Shown here piece after piece: positions 22,879 to 35,136 of a stretch of 64,000 bases of DNA. Within the stretch, counting starts at the first letter, position 1, and the number at the start of each line of letters is the position of its first letter. Below the pieces are notes generated by a model. The model did not search any database and was not told the origin of the DNA. It saw only the letters and a program-made list of their open reading frames with translations. Source of the DNA: Rheum nobile (Eukaryota > Streptophyta > Magnoliopsida > Caryophyllales > Polygonaceae); assembly GCA_027886185.1 (NCBI GenBank), contig WOAB01000760.1:1612001-1676000 (forward strand). Direction: 5' to 3'. The translations under genes and the position numbers were made by a program.

Positions 22879-23992
22879 TAATGGTGAATCAGGTAATTTT
22901 TTTTTTTTAAAGATCAATTATTTAGATATAATGACAAGCTTTCTAGCTAACTTTTCCAATATTAAAATGACAATAAAGTCCTGCCCCTCGTCCCATATAT
23001 GCCTTTATGATTGATAAATGGAGGATCATGATCCTTAGATTAAACTTTAAAACTTGTTCATGGTGTAGGATCAAAAGAGTTGTCATCTCATGAAAATGAG
23101 TAATAACGTGTACCATATAAGATAAGATAATAAAATATAGTACTTATTAGACTTTTATTAAACCATGGCAATATTTTCTAAATTTCGCAACTTTAAAAAT
23201 GCATTACAATTTATGTGCACATACATACTATATAAAAGTGTACATTTTAGATGTAATTGCATCATGAAACTCAACTAAATTAGATTCTAGTTAACCCCTT
23301 GTTTCATAAACCCTAATGACAAAAACTAGCATGGCGGACCCATTGGGGTCTAGTTGTATTTTTTTAAATAAATATATAACTTTTCTATTTATTTTATTTT
23401 TTGAATTTATTCATTAAAAAAAATCAATATAATCTATGTATTTTTCAATTTTTGAAAGAATAATAATTTTTATATAAGATTTATTATACATAATCCTTAA
23501 AAATACTAAAAAATACAATTTCATCCAAATTTACACATAAATATTTCAATAATAATGTACTATTTTATCTATATTTATTTATCCTTATTTGTGTTAAAAT
23601 TCATAAAATTTAGAGTTCGTAGATTTGTAAATTTTGAAATTATTTTTTTATACAAATTGTTAAAATTATCCAATAAAAGTAATAAGTACGTAACGATGAA
23701 ATTTGTTGTGTTCTTTTTTATATTTTGCTTTTAATAAATTTTAACCACCATGATTTAGATATAACATTTACCCTTTGATATCACTTCTCTCTGTGCGTGT
23801 TTTATCAACACTACTCTTGAATCCCTAAATGACTATTCCTTTAAACATATTAGTGACACACTTCTGAACTCCCAAAATGACTAACCCTTTTATGTTGAAC
23901 TATGAATGAAAAACCCATTTTTGCTTAAATATGTTTCACGTAGCCATGTTAACGTTTTCACCACAATCAAGGTTGATGAGTTTTGGACCATC
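22879..23992. other. AT-rich intergenic sequence
   Basis: I see no gene, only A/T-rich DNA and short homopolymers. Confidence 0.4.
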
Positions 23993-23997
23993 AGATT

Positions 23998-24500
23998 TGT
24001 TAAAGTCCGTGGGCCGGTCAGAGGATGGGCGTGTACGTCCATACACAAGCCAACCATACAAGCACATGGGATTCCATCCTAAAACCAATTGGCAATAGGA
24101 GGAGTAGTCTATAGTATTATATAGTGGTATTGGTTTCTTTATATTTTCGATGTAGGATTCTCACATCTTATCTTTCACACGTCCCCTCAAGTGATAACTA
24201 GCCTGGCCCAGTTGGCACTTGAAATCATGCCTTAAGGCCGACAAGTCCGTTAGTGTCTTAAGGCCGACAAGCCCAATCAACCAGGAATCCAAACCCAGAC
24301 CGAACCGTTTTGATACCATGTTAAAGTTTGTGGGCCGGTCAGGGGATGGGCGTGTACGTCCGTGTACAAGCCTACCATACAAGGCCATGAGGTTCCATCC
24401 TAAAACCAATTGACAATAGGAGGAGTAGTCCATGGTATTATATAGTGGTCTTGGTTTGTTTATATTTCCGATGTGGGATTCTCCCATCTTATCTTTCACA
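23998..24500 (-). mobile_element. TRIM retrotransposon, complete, 503 bp
   Basis: Two 182-bp LTRs (23998-24179 and 24319-24500) start TGTTAAAGT or TGTTAAAGTTTG and end TCTTTCACA on the plus strand. The 5-bp duplication AGATT lies at 23993-23997 and 24501-24505. Reading on the minus strand, TGGTATCA (24311-24318) follows the 5' LTR and fits a Met-initiator tRNA primer site. CTTGAGGGGACG before the other LTR is the polypurine tract. The roughly 139-bp interior has no coding capacity, as is usual for TRIMs, which depend on proteins supplied by other elements. Confidence 0.9.
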
Positions 24501-24505
24501 AGATT

Positions 24506-26772
24506 CAATGGAAACATAAAATGACTAATCCATGAACAAAATACAGCTATGAACACGAGAACAATGGAGAAATGTTACCCAACAACTTCGATATGCAGTG
24601 TTTTGACCCATTTTGTAGTTTGTGGGATTGGATCTATTGTAGTAAAGATCTAAAACTGAACTTCAAACCAATCAACAACTTGCCGGCTGCAATGGTTTCA
24701 TGCAGGTGTGTTAATATGTCGTTGTAAGTGTTGAGCTGATCTAGGGTTTAGACCGAGTTGTTTCAAACGCCGTTGGGTTTGAGGCTCCTGAAAAATCCTA
24801 ATCTTGGTGGGGGCAACGTCCAGGTGGTCCAATTCGCACTTTCCGGTGGCGCTACTCTTCGCTAGTGTACTCACCATGCTCTTCTTCCTAGCTCATTTAA
24901 GCTTTTCAATTGCTTTGTTATATTTTCCTTACTTGTTTTTCTTATTATGTTTTCATGTTGGTTTGTCCAGTTGCCGTTTTTGGCCTCTTAGTTTACTATA
25001 CATTGATATGTATGGTAAATCGAATGCATACAATATAAATAAAATGATGAAATTTGTATAAATTGTGTAATTTTTGGATTAATTTTGAGCAGAATTTCAT
25101 TTTGAGTTTGAATATAGGTTTTTGAATTTGCGATTACTTGTGTAAGATATAAGATATAAGGTAGACTTAAATAGACGATAGACTTTAAAATTAGGGCTTT
25201 ATGTAAGATATACAGTAGATTTTTGTTTCTTAAAATTTTAAACCCCATTAGACTAAAATCATGCGTCCGCCACTAAAAAACATCATATATTTGAATAATA
25301 TATATTGCTTTACAAATCATGGTCATTAATTATTTACTTCCAAACTCAGAAGCAATGTGTTAGGCCAACTGGATTTGAACAAAGCTTCTACATATATGAA
25401 GTCTTCCAAAGGGATCTCCAACTGGGCTACACCTACATAGGCACTAGATTGTTGCCTGGGATGACCTAAAAAAAGGTTATGAAAAGAAAAAGGAAAAAAA
25501 CCAGTGATATCAATATGATAGTAGTAATTAGTAAAGAACAAAAAATGGAAAATTTCGAAAAGGCTTTGATTTAATATGAATACTGTCAACCATCTTTTTT
25601 TCTTGTTATGGCAATCCAGGTGTCAACGGCAGCTGGGGTAGTGGTGAATGCAATCAATCACTACACCAACCTTAAAAATATATTTAATGTGATTTGTACA
25701 AGAGGGAATGAGTATAAGGGTAGGTGATGAAATAATGAAATTGTTGATGATTATTATTACCAAGGACCACAAAAAAGAAGAAGCTCATTGTTCTTTATGG
25801 TAAGCATCTTCTATGTCTTTCTATTATGCTTTTTTTGCTTATAGATCGGCGAATATATATATATATGTATATGTGGTACAAGTTTTAATAATGTACTTGA
25901 ATGTATGTTGACTGTGTGATCACATTTGAAAGAATGCGGTGGTCATGATCGGTAGGTAGGTTTGCGACTATTGATTCAGTAAGACAACAAAAAGAAGCTT
26001 CATAAATAATGGCTAGATTCAGAGTGCATCATCGATGTAGCTGATTTCAAGAATAAGTACTAACCTATTCTGCGCCTTATATATTGTTTCAAAATGAAGT
26101 AGACCTGCCCAACACGTGCTGGCCCGGATTAGTCCAAACGGGCCAATTGACCCGATCTGTATTAGGAGTTGTAAACCGAAGGAAACGACATTTCATCTCT
26201 TTCGTATGTGAAGTCGATTTTAATTGTGAGCTAATAAAAACATGGACACTAAATGTCACAAACATATTTGATGTTGGATTTCATGAATCTAATCGTTTGT
26301 TAGAGATCTTAATTTGCACAAACAAGTCAATCTGATTTGTAAATTGAGTTTTTTTCTCGGAAAAATGAAAACGAGCGGCCCAACCCGGACACCGGACAGG
26401 TATGGACAATGTACATGGCCCGATACTCGGGCCTGACCCGAACAAACAAGCTGAAAATTGGACCGGGCCCGTATTTGATCCCGTTTTCGCCCTCTGCTGT
26501 AGGATTTGTTCTCATTATAAGATTCGGGTTCATGCTTGAGCTTGGAGTTATACTCTTGATCTGCATGTAATGTTATCGATCAACACAAGATGGTCATCAC
26601 ATATTTTTGAATGTATGACTATAGTGTTAGTTGGTTAGAGATTAGTGTGCTAGAAATAGTAATATACCATTATTTAATTTATTCTGACTATTTCCATCTT
26701 CTAAACTTCTATTCATGATTTATTTTTAGTAAAAAAGAGTTTGTAACTATCATAATTATTATATATATATAT
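24506..26772. other. Intergenic region with no firm gene
   Basis: A minus-strand frame ending at 25326 has an acceptor-like TTTTTTTAG before GTCATCCCAGG (about 25465) and reads SAYVGVAQLEIPLEDF. It may be a terminal exon of an unknown gene or gene fragment, but no partner exon is visible. GC-rich pieces near 26100 and 26370-26480 (GGGCCNNNNTGACCCG-like) look like an old repeat of unknown type. A TA microsatellite lies near 25855. Confidence 0.3.
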
Positions 26773-27034
26773 AGAGTTTGGATCATATGCGGAGCACTCT
26801 TCCTGTGCGAACGTACGGAGCATGCACTTTAGGGCCTTATTTGTGCACTTTAACGTCTTATTTGTGCACTTTTTCAAAAAAAAAAAAAAATTTCTTTTTC
26901 GAATTTTTTTCCAAACATTTTTCAATTTTTTTGCAAAAATGCACAAATAAGGCCCTAAAATACACAAATAAGACCCTATAGTACATGTCCGCACGTCCGC
27001 ACGGGAAGAGTGCTCCGCACCGGAACCGCACTCT
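26773..27034. mobile_element. Mutator-like MITE with long inverted repeats, 262 bp
   Basis: Roughly 100-bp inverted repeats start AGAGTTTGG (left) and AGAGTGCGG (right, reversed). They share TGCGGAGCACTCTTCC and GGGCCTTATTTGTGCA. The element is flanked by TA-rich tracts consistent with a TATATATAT duplication. The core is A/T homopolymers. Confidence 0.75.
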
Positions 27035-27301
27035 ATATATATATATATAGTAACATCTTATAATAATCAAGTTTACATCTCTACCAACATAACACGAATT
27101 CAGTTTTTGGTGATAAAGGAAAAGCCCTAACATGAGTTTAATACAAATAATTTAAGAAGCAATAGCAAAAAAATATCCTAATCTAATGCAAATCCAACCC
27201 TTTGCTAATTTCAACAAGTAAACTGAGAAGTAGATAGAAAAAATATCAAAATGCTTCAAACATGATTGCAGATTAATCAGTTTATGTTTTAACCAATTGA
27301 G
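27035..27301. other. 3' flank of the bZIP gene
   Basis: AT-rich sequence downstream (minus orientation) of the bZIP stop. I searched it for a further bZIP exon and saw none. Confidence 0.4.
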
Positions 27302-30167
27302 CTATACATAATCACTATTAAAGCGAGGAGCTGAAGAGGGTCCAGAAGGCTGGTAGGAATGCTGCTTTGGGTTGTGATGAGCTGAAACTGCAGCAGCATC
27401 AACTGAATCAGGAGTTCTTCCACTGAACGCTGGAATGCTAATTGTAGGTATGTCAGGCACTGTTTGAAATAGCGAATGCATGCCGGTAACTCTCTTAACG
27501 GTCTCCTCGGCCATCTTCACCTGCAACATGAGAATCAAGATATCCTTCACAAGGATAAGGGAAAATTGTGTGTTTCAAACCAGCAAAAGAAAACAGGTCT
27601 TGGCTTTTCCCGTGTACCTTTGCTCTTAGTGTCTCAACATCAGCCTTTAAGACTCGATTATCAACTGCAGCTTCATTATACTTCTGGCTTATGTCAGTGA
27701 AGCGATTCAAAAGAGAAGAATTTTCATTCTTGAGACCAGAAACCTATGCAAGAGAATCATCTCATTTTGGATATGGTGAAAGAAACAGGAGGCATATGGA
27801 TTAGTATTGACCATAGCATAGAGAAAAACCTGCGTCTGAAGTTCGTTGACATGTTTCTGCTTTCTACTCCTGGAGCGTCTGGCTGACTCCCTGTTTGAAA
27901 GCATTCTGGTGCACAAAGAGTGACACTAACTAGGATCAGTTCTGAGTAGCTCATCACTAACAGAGGCATGAGAGAAGTTGTCAAATGAAAAGCAGATTTC
28001 TAACTAGAAAAAGGAGGAATTCATCATTGTGGATTTGTGGGAACGATAAATGCACTTAGATGATGTGATGATCACACTTCAGAACAGAACAAAGAGAAAT
28101 AGCGGTAGAAGGATGTGATCAACAACCATAAGGTGTCACCACCAAGGAAGAGGGACACCAGTTTTACAATGGAAAGACATGAAAAACTAAAATGAAAGAA
28201 GGGATAAGACAACATGGTTAAAAGATTCCAACTCTGACCTTCTGACACGCTTTACATCAGCTGGATCCATATTATCAGTTATTTCATATCCTCCTTCAGC
28301 TTCATCATCATCTGATTGCTCCCTTGATGAACTACTTGTCGTAGGCTTGATTTGCACAGCATGTTTCTTTGGCATTGCTGGCAAGGAAGGAATTCCAACA
28401 GGTCCTCCAACATCCTTCTCTTTTGATCCTAATGTATATTGAACTAGAGTGAGATGTGAGAAAGTCTTGAAAAGTTGGAGTAACAATGAAGGAAATTACC
28501 TCAGTTTATTGTACAATTAACAAGGACAATATGTGAAAATTGACCCAACAATTTTCAGCAGGTGTTAAAGTAGTACAGCTAATTAACTATAAGCATAGTA
28601 TTGTGAACTTGCTAATACTTCACTAGCTCCATAATAGTTGCTTTTCAAGTTCAGGAGCACATAATGATCCTCTAGTTCATACCCCCCACTGTTGTCCCTG
28701 AACTTGAAGCTCTTTCCAACAAATGTTATCTAATTCCTTTTCCAAAGTAATAACAATGCAGAGATCCAACATTGAAATATTGAACATAAACAACCATCAA
28801 GAGCTGTCTCATAATAGAAGTGCTTGAAAACTCCATAAACGGTACGAGATCATAAATAAATCTTATTGATTTTGTGAATTCTATTCCATTCAAAACCTGA
28901 AAGCAGAGGCATCTAGGTGACTATGATCCTTCTAGAACCATTCATATTCAAATAGCAGTAAAACAGTTAATAGGGATAACGGAGCAACTATAACTATAAC
29001 TCAATTATTTGTCCACATACTATGTAAGCACAAACCTCTTCCAGGTGACTGAGTTACTGCTTGTGAATCAGTTGACCCTTGTGAAGTGCTCTCTGCTGCT
29101 CCAGATGGACTTTGGCCTATCACATAGGGTGCCTATTTGACATAAATGAACAAATAACGAGGTCAGTACACTTCATTCATAGAGTCCAAAAGATGCCTAC
29201 ATGTTTATCTATGAGATTATCAGCCTATCACAACATAAAGGTCATGTACTCATGTGTTATACCATGCACTCCAGTTCCTTTGCATGATCGCAACAAATAA
29301 TACAGTGGTGACATACAAATCACCAAATTTACAAAGTTTGTCACATAGCGCACTATATCTGCTCAAGGAAATGTATTGAGCATGGATGAAGGGAAAAAGA
29401 TTGGTACTTTGGCATGCTGATATAAAAGAATACTGCTGAACAACATCCTCCCATTTCAGTCACAAACTTAAATAAGATAAAGAGCAAACAAAGCATTATA
29501 TATTGTTTACAATTGTTTACATTTCACCAACTATTATTTGTCAATGGCTCAATGCCCATATTTGATTAAGATGTAACAATAAAGATGCATAGATGCCTCA
29601 ATCAAACAGCAACCAAAGAGAACGCAACTTATCCAAAACATAATTATGAGAAATTAGAAAAATTATAGTACAAAATCTGATTCATATAGAGAGAAAGGGA
29701 GGGAGAACCCTAGTCAATGCAACAGCGGCGCAAGCCAAATTGAGGCGGCTCTTAAGAAACGCCTGGAACTTGTCCGAATCAACCGGAATGTTCAATCCCG
29801 TATGGTATGACGCCGTCGTATCCGCTGCCGCCGGATTTGACTGGATGATATTAGGTTGAGGAGCAGCTGCACCAAAATTCCGATTCAAAACCTGGTTGCT
29901 CTCACAATGGTAGCTCTGTGAATCCATTCGATGCTGATGATCCTTGATGACGATTTCGGTTTCGCCGACCGATTTCGAAGGTGGATTTATGTCCGATTGT
30001 GAAGAGGTCGCCGCAGCCTCTTGGAGGAACCTCTGGAACGCCCATTCTGACGCGCTCCGATTCATCTTCGGATCCGCCGGCGCCGGCTCTGAAGCCGTAA
30101 TTGGCGGGTGTCCAGGCGGCGACCAGAATTGGCCGGAGAATTCGTCCACTGAAAAAACCCTTTCCAT
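27302..30167 (-). CDS. Group C bZIP transcription factor, CPRF2-like
   Basis: Group C bZIPs bind ACGT-core promoter elements as homo- or heterodimers and act in light, energy and stress responses. Six exons with GT/AG borders: 30167-29709, 29132-29036, 28428-28239, 27905-27830, 27743-27618 and 27520-27302, giving 388 residues. The N terminus MERVFSVDEFSGQFWSPP and the blocks NRSASEWAFQRFLQ and FLKSRLNLACAAVALTR are family hallmarks. A Ser/acidic region (SSSREQSDDDEAEGG) precedes the basic region MLSNRESARRSRSRKQ (about residues 249-265), which keeps the invariant Asn and Arg. A leucine zipper runs through NENSSLLNRFTDISQKYNEA to KMAEETVKRVTG. Splitting the basic region and zipper over exons 4-6 is typical. 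The protein ends SAPRFNSDYV, without the SLEHLQKR-type tail I recall for CPRF2 and AtbZIP63. The start is the first ATG after a GA-rich leader. Confidence 0.9.
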
Positions 30168-30331
30168 CCTTCTTCGTCTTCTCTATCTCTCTCTTCGTCT
30201 CGTCTCGTCTCGTCTCGTCTCCTTTCTTTCTGTATCGTCTCTTTTCCCCTTTTGTATGTAACACGTCAGATTATACTTTTCTACGCCATAACTACTACAG
30301 TATGATGGTTATTAGACAAAGATTTAACAAA
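30168..30331 (-). promoter_or_regulatory. 5' leader and proximal promoter of the bZIP gene
   Basis: The minus-strand leader contains GAGAC repeats (30190-30225) and GA-rich sequence before the ATG. A weak TATA-like GTATAATC lies near 30275. A better TATATATAG lies at about 30338-30347, just inside the candidate Helitron. No upstream ORF of note is visible. Confidence 0.5.
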
Positions 30332-32411
30332 TCTTCTATATATATAATTAAAATTTAGCATTTTAGATTATTGAATGTTAAATCAAAGGCTTAAATGAAT
30401 CTAAAGATATAATTTGTATATAGTGTTAGTTTATCACACTTAGTATATAATATATTAATTTATCTGATCGATTGTTACTATAGGATTTGTAAAACAATAT
30501 AAAATACATAAGTATAATTATAGGCTACTTTGTAATTTAAGTAATTAATTTTTCTTTGTTTATTTTAATATACCATAACATAATTATGTGTATATATAAA
30601 AATGAGCAATATTTATAAGTAATTATTCACTCCTCACACACACTTTTTTCAGTTAAATCTTGCCTCTACGTACGGACTACTCTTTAGGTTATGACTCAAT
30701 TTTTTACCTAAATCTCAATTAGTGATAATTAGTACATAGTGTATACGTTATATTTTGCTCTCATTTACTCATGTTTTAATATTATCCAATTACTATATGT
30801 AACTCCCGTATTTAGTACACAATGAATAATTGGAAACAAATTATAGTCAAGATGTCTGAACGATTATATGTCAAAATGACTTCACTTTCCAAGTAACATT
30901 TTCATCTATAAAAGGGCAAAAATGATGGTATTCCATTCATTTACTCTGGGCATCCATCATCTCATTCTTCTACATGAAAATTAGCTTTAGAAAGTCATAT
31001 AGTAAAGCTTGAGAGATAGTGGCAACACCTTAAAAAGACATGGTCGCTGGAGTAAGCATAATTATTATGTTAAAGATGTGAATGAGGATTCCCGATTGTC
31101 GAGGATGCAAGTATATATCCACCTCACAGTAAACTATCCTTGATTATTGTATTTGGATATCTTTTGTAGTCTACACATGCACTAAATACTTACATATATC
31201 GGTTTAAATTTATTAATATAATTGTCTTTTGATTGAGATAGATTAATTTTATGTGAAGATGTCAGAGAATTGGATAATCTAATAGCATTATTGAGGCATC
31301 GATTGTTTACATCATGCACATATAGCTTTCACTAGAAGGAGGACAAAGACAATCGATTTATGACGACTGCTTATTAGTAACGAATAAAGAAAACTATTTT
31401 ATGGACGATGTAAACCCTTCAACTATTGGTAGCATAAATTCAATTAGGTTTGTATTTTTAGTTCCTCTTTTGTACTAAAACGATTTAGGTAAGTGTGTTG
31501 TTATTTTGGTTAAGGATGATTTTTATTGTTCTATTTTATACATATTCATTTTACACTCATCGTGTATATATACTAAATTTAGCCTCATTTGTCTTGGTCT
31601 AGAGAAATTAATCAAGGATGAAAGCCGAAATAATAGACATATACTCACTCTCACATATGAAATGTACAAGGAAGAAGTTATGAATTATAATTTCGCTAAG
31701 AAGAATAAGCATGTACCGATAAAATAACTAATGTACTTTTATATAAAATGTAACAAGGTTTAAGAATATGCAGAGTCACCAATTATTTCTATTACTCCGT
31801 ATTTAATAAGAATAGGAAGTAATGACTAATATATTTTAATTAAAATGATATTAATGTCTAGGAATATGTAAAGTCCATGTGACTAATAAAACGATATATA
31901 TTCCAGATCAAAAAAATAAAATGATATATTAATGAATATTAATAACTAAAGCATAACAAAAAAACATTAGTAAAAGGCAATAAATTTATAAGATAAAGGC
32001 AAAAAATTAGAAATGTGGAGGTAGTGGAGCATGTAAGAAATGAGAGTTATTGTAACAAGTTTCTTACAAATACTCCAATTCAAGCATAACATATAATTAG
32101 ATATGCATTTTTAAAATATTCCCCAAATATTTTCAAAGAAAAAAATATATCCCTACAAAAAACAACTACCACCTAATTCAAAATTAATTTAAAATGAACT
32201 TCTGACCAAAAAAAATAAATAAAATTATACTTCGTACAATCATAGCATTTCATACCTAAAATACTTATATATTACATTTAAATACATATCAAACAATATA
32301 TCGTCTAAGATAAAACATGCAGCAACAATCCATATATTACAAACTCACATTTAAACCGCGATACTACATATACACAAAAGGCCCGTGCGAAGCACGAGCT
32401 TCGATTTCTAG
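30332..32411 (+). mobile_element. Candidate non-autonomous Helitron, 2.08 kb
   Basis: The 3' end on the plus strand has the hairpin CCCGTGCGAAGCACGAG (32383-32399) followed by CTTCGATTTCTAG (ending 32411) and then T, a canonical Helitron terminus. The best upstream partner starts TCTTCTATATATATAATT at 30332, preceded by A. The interior is AT-rich with no helicase or Rep domain. The 3' end is strong. The 5' end is inferred from sequence style and the A/T insertion rule. Confidence 0.55.
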
Positions 32412-32482
32412 TTATTTACAAATATCAAGAGAAAAATAATAAGTATACAGTGAGAGTTCAGATTTAAAAACTTAATGACGGG

Positions 32483-34617
32483 ACCCGCATTCCTTTTTTG
32501 GCATTCACGGATGATATTGTGATTTTCTCAAAAGCCAAAATAAAAAATTGTAAGGAAATTACAGATATTGTGAATGATTACTGCAAGATCTCTAGAAAAA
32601 AAGAAGTAAACTTTCATAAATCAGCTTTTCAAGTAACAAAAAAAGTAACAAATACAAAAAAAACAAGCGATTCAAGATATTCTTACAATTACAAACATGA
32701 CATCACTTGAGAAATATTTGGGATGCTCTATCATTAATGGTAGAGTTAATTCAAATACCTTTGTTGACATCACTTGAGAAATATTTGGGATGCTCTATCA
32801 TTAATGGTAGAGTTAACTCAAATACTTTTGTTGACCTTTTAACTAGCACACAAAAACAATTAATAAAATGAAAGGCAAACTCTCTATCCCAAGCATGAAG
32901 AACAACACTAATTAAAGTCAATCTTGTTTCTAGACCAAATTATCTAATGCAAAGCTTTATGCTTCCTACACATACTCATAATGAATTAGACAAACTAAAT
33001 AGAATCTTTTTTGGAACAAAGATCCCGCCTATAAACCCCTTATAGGATGGGAAACAATTTGTAAACCTACACCACAAGGAGGACTAGGACTACGAAAATC
33101 GAAAGACAAGAACAAAGCATTACAATTCAAATTACTATGGAAAATTCTGGCAGAACTTGATAATTGTTGGGTTAAAATTATTAATGACAAATATCTAAAA
33201 ACACAACACATTCTACACTATGAAAAAATAGGCATTTGTTCGTGGCAATGGTCCAAAATGATTGAAGTCTTGGATGATTTCAAAAAAGGTCTCATTTGGC
33301 AAGTCGGAAATGGCAGAACAATAAAATTTTGGACTGATAAATGGTTGTCTAATAGTCCCTTATACAAAATCATCAACTCACAACAAATTCTAAACTCTGA
33401 TATCTTGGTTACAGAATTCATTCTACCAGATAAGACATGGAACAAAGAAAAGATTAAACAATATGTACTGAATGATATAGCTAAACAAATCACATTCATA
33501 CCAATCCCAATCAATATTGATGACAAGATGTATTAGGAAACCAGTAAAACGGGTGATTTTCTACAAAATCCGCCATGAACATGATTAATGAAAATAAACG
33601 ATATACAATCCATGACTCTTCTTGGATATGGAAATTGGATACTTACCCAAAGATTAAAAAAATTCTTTGGAAAATCATGAAAAATGGACTTCCAACAAAA
33701 ACAAGACTAGTTAAAAAAGGAATTGCACTCCCTCCAGGTTGTATTCGCTGTAGGGTACAAACTGAAGATACAAATCATATCTTACTCCTCTGTAGCCATA
33801 ATATGAAAACCATTGAAAAAATTAATCTCCATACTCTTGGGATTATCAGATCAATTAACATTGGAAATAAAAAAAAAACATACGAACTGATTGAGGAAAT
33901 TCGACAAAAAACTGATAAATCAGAATTTTTAGAATTACTGACTTCCTGGTGGGGAATCTGGTTCTACAGAAACCAACAAAGTTTTGGAAGGACAAACAAT
34001 GACATAGACCCTATTAAGGATGTTCCTATTTACATCAAAAACCAAATTCATAATTGAAAACAGACGAATAAATGGAACCTTGACTGTTTGGGTACAAGTC
34101 AACCTCAAAAAAGTAACAATCATAATCGAAGACGACCAAAGAAGAAGTGGAAAAAACCACCAGATAACATTATAAAAATTAATACGGATGGATCCACTAA
34201 GACTAATGGAGAATCTAGCTATGGCTATATTTTTAGAAATAGTAAAGGAGAATCCTTATTCATCTTTGGTGAAAAGTGCGGATTATCCACCCGTTAAAAA
34301 CAGAAACCATTGCGTTCAGAAATGCATTGCTTAAAGCTTATGAATTAAGCTTTAACAATATCCAAATTGAATGCAATAACCTTACAATTATAAACGTTCT
34401 GAACAAAATCTGGCACTGTCCTTGGGATATCGAAATCTTAATTTATGATATCCTTTGTATTTTACAATTGTTTTCTTCAGTGCAGATTTGTCACGTCTTC
34501 CGAGAAACTAACGTTGTTGTTGACTATATTGCGAAGCTGGCCCAGCGAAGTACCTTGGAAGATTTTAGAGATAATTTAGAACTTGTAGTTCTCATCCGCA
34601 AGGATGTTATAGACTGA
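32483..34617 (+). pseudogene. L1 ORF2 fragment (RT end, zf-RVT, RNase H)
   Basis: Reading begins at the catalytic block AFTDDIVIFSKAK (Ala-Phe-Thr-Asp-Asp, where copy 1 has AFADD). It continues through the thumb and connection region and WKLDTYPKIKKILWKIMKNG. The zf-RVT Cys and His residues are intact (CIRCR near 33750, HILLLCSHN near 33776). RNase H (KINTDGSTKTNGES near 34160) follows, and the frame stops at 34615-34617. Stops near 32708, 33534 and 34057 and a frame change near 34297 disable it. It reads better than copy 1 and so looks younger. Confidence 0.85.
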
Positions 34618-34666
34618 AAAACCGTTCCTTCTGTGGTTTTCGGTCTAATTTTTACCATATCAAAAA
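32483..34666 (+). mobile_element. 5'-truncated L1 LINE (copy 2), 2.2 kb
   Basis: Target duplications AAAAACTTAATGACGGG lie at 32466-32482 and 34667-34683. The element starts inside the RT domain and ends in an A-run, as expected from incomplete target-primed reverse transcription. It is the same family as copy 1. A 67-bp tandem duplication (starts 32698 and 32765) lies within it. Confidence 0.9.
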
Positions 34667-34683
34667 AAAAACTTAATGACGGG

Positions 34684-35136
34684 GTCTGATAACGTGCTGA
34701 GAAGAAAAATAACAAGCCCTATGAATATCTTATTCTCTATCAATTTAACCACAATTTTCTTCACCGTTGTTGCAAAGTAGAAATGCACGCCACCATAAAC
34801 GATGGGTTTCTTGGGTTCGGGTTTGCTTAAGCAAAATACCTGCGTTTCAGTTTTTTTTTTTTGAAAGCGAAAAGCAGGATCCTTGCTTGCGTTTCACTAA
34901 TTTTTTTTTTCTCTTCAAAATTGCACTTTTTTTCCATAATCATGTAGAGAATTTCAATACGAGTCCGTACGTATAAAATTCGTCCAAAACGGACATCGTT
35001 TGCCCCTCCAAAAGCCCAAAAAACGAAGTCTTCATACCTTTTTTTTTTACAATTTGGTGCCCAGCATATAGGGCATTATAGTGGAAATTTTTTGTATTTT
35101 CGGCATTTTTCTACTATAATTTTGTATAAGATTTTA
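34684..35136. other. Non-coding sequence before the AT satellite
   Basis: It contains T-runs and the 23-bp block starting TTAAGCAAAATACC (34827-34849), repeated at 36419-36441 on the far side of the satellite. No ORF is supported. Confidence 0.5.

Noticed and set aside
30332..32411. Autonomous Helitron
   Set aside because: No Rep or helicase motif in any frame of the interior.
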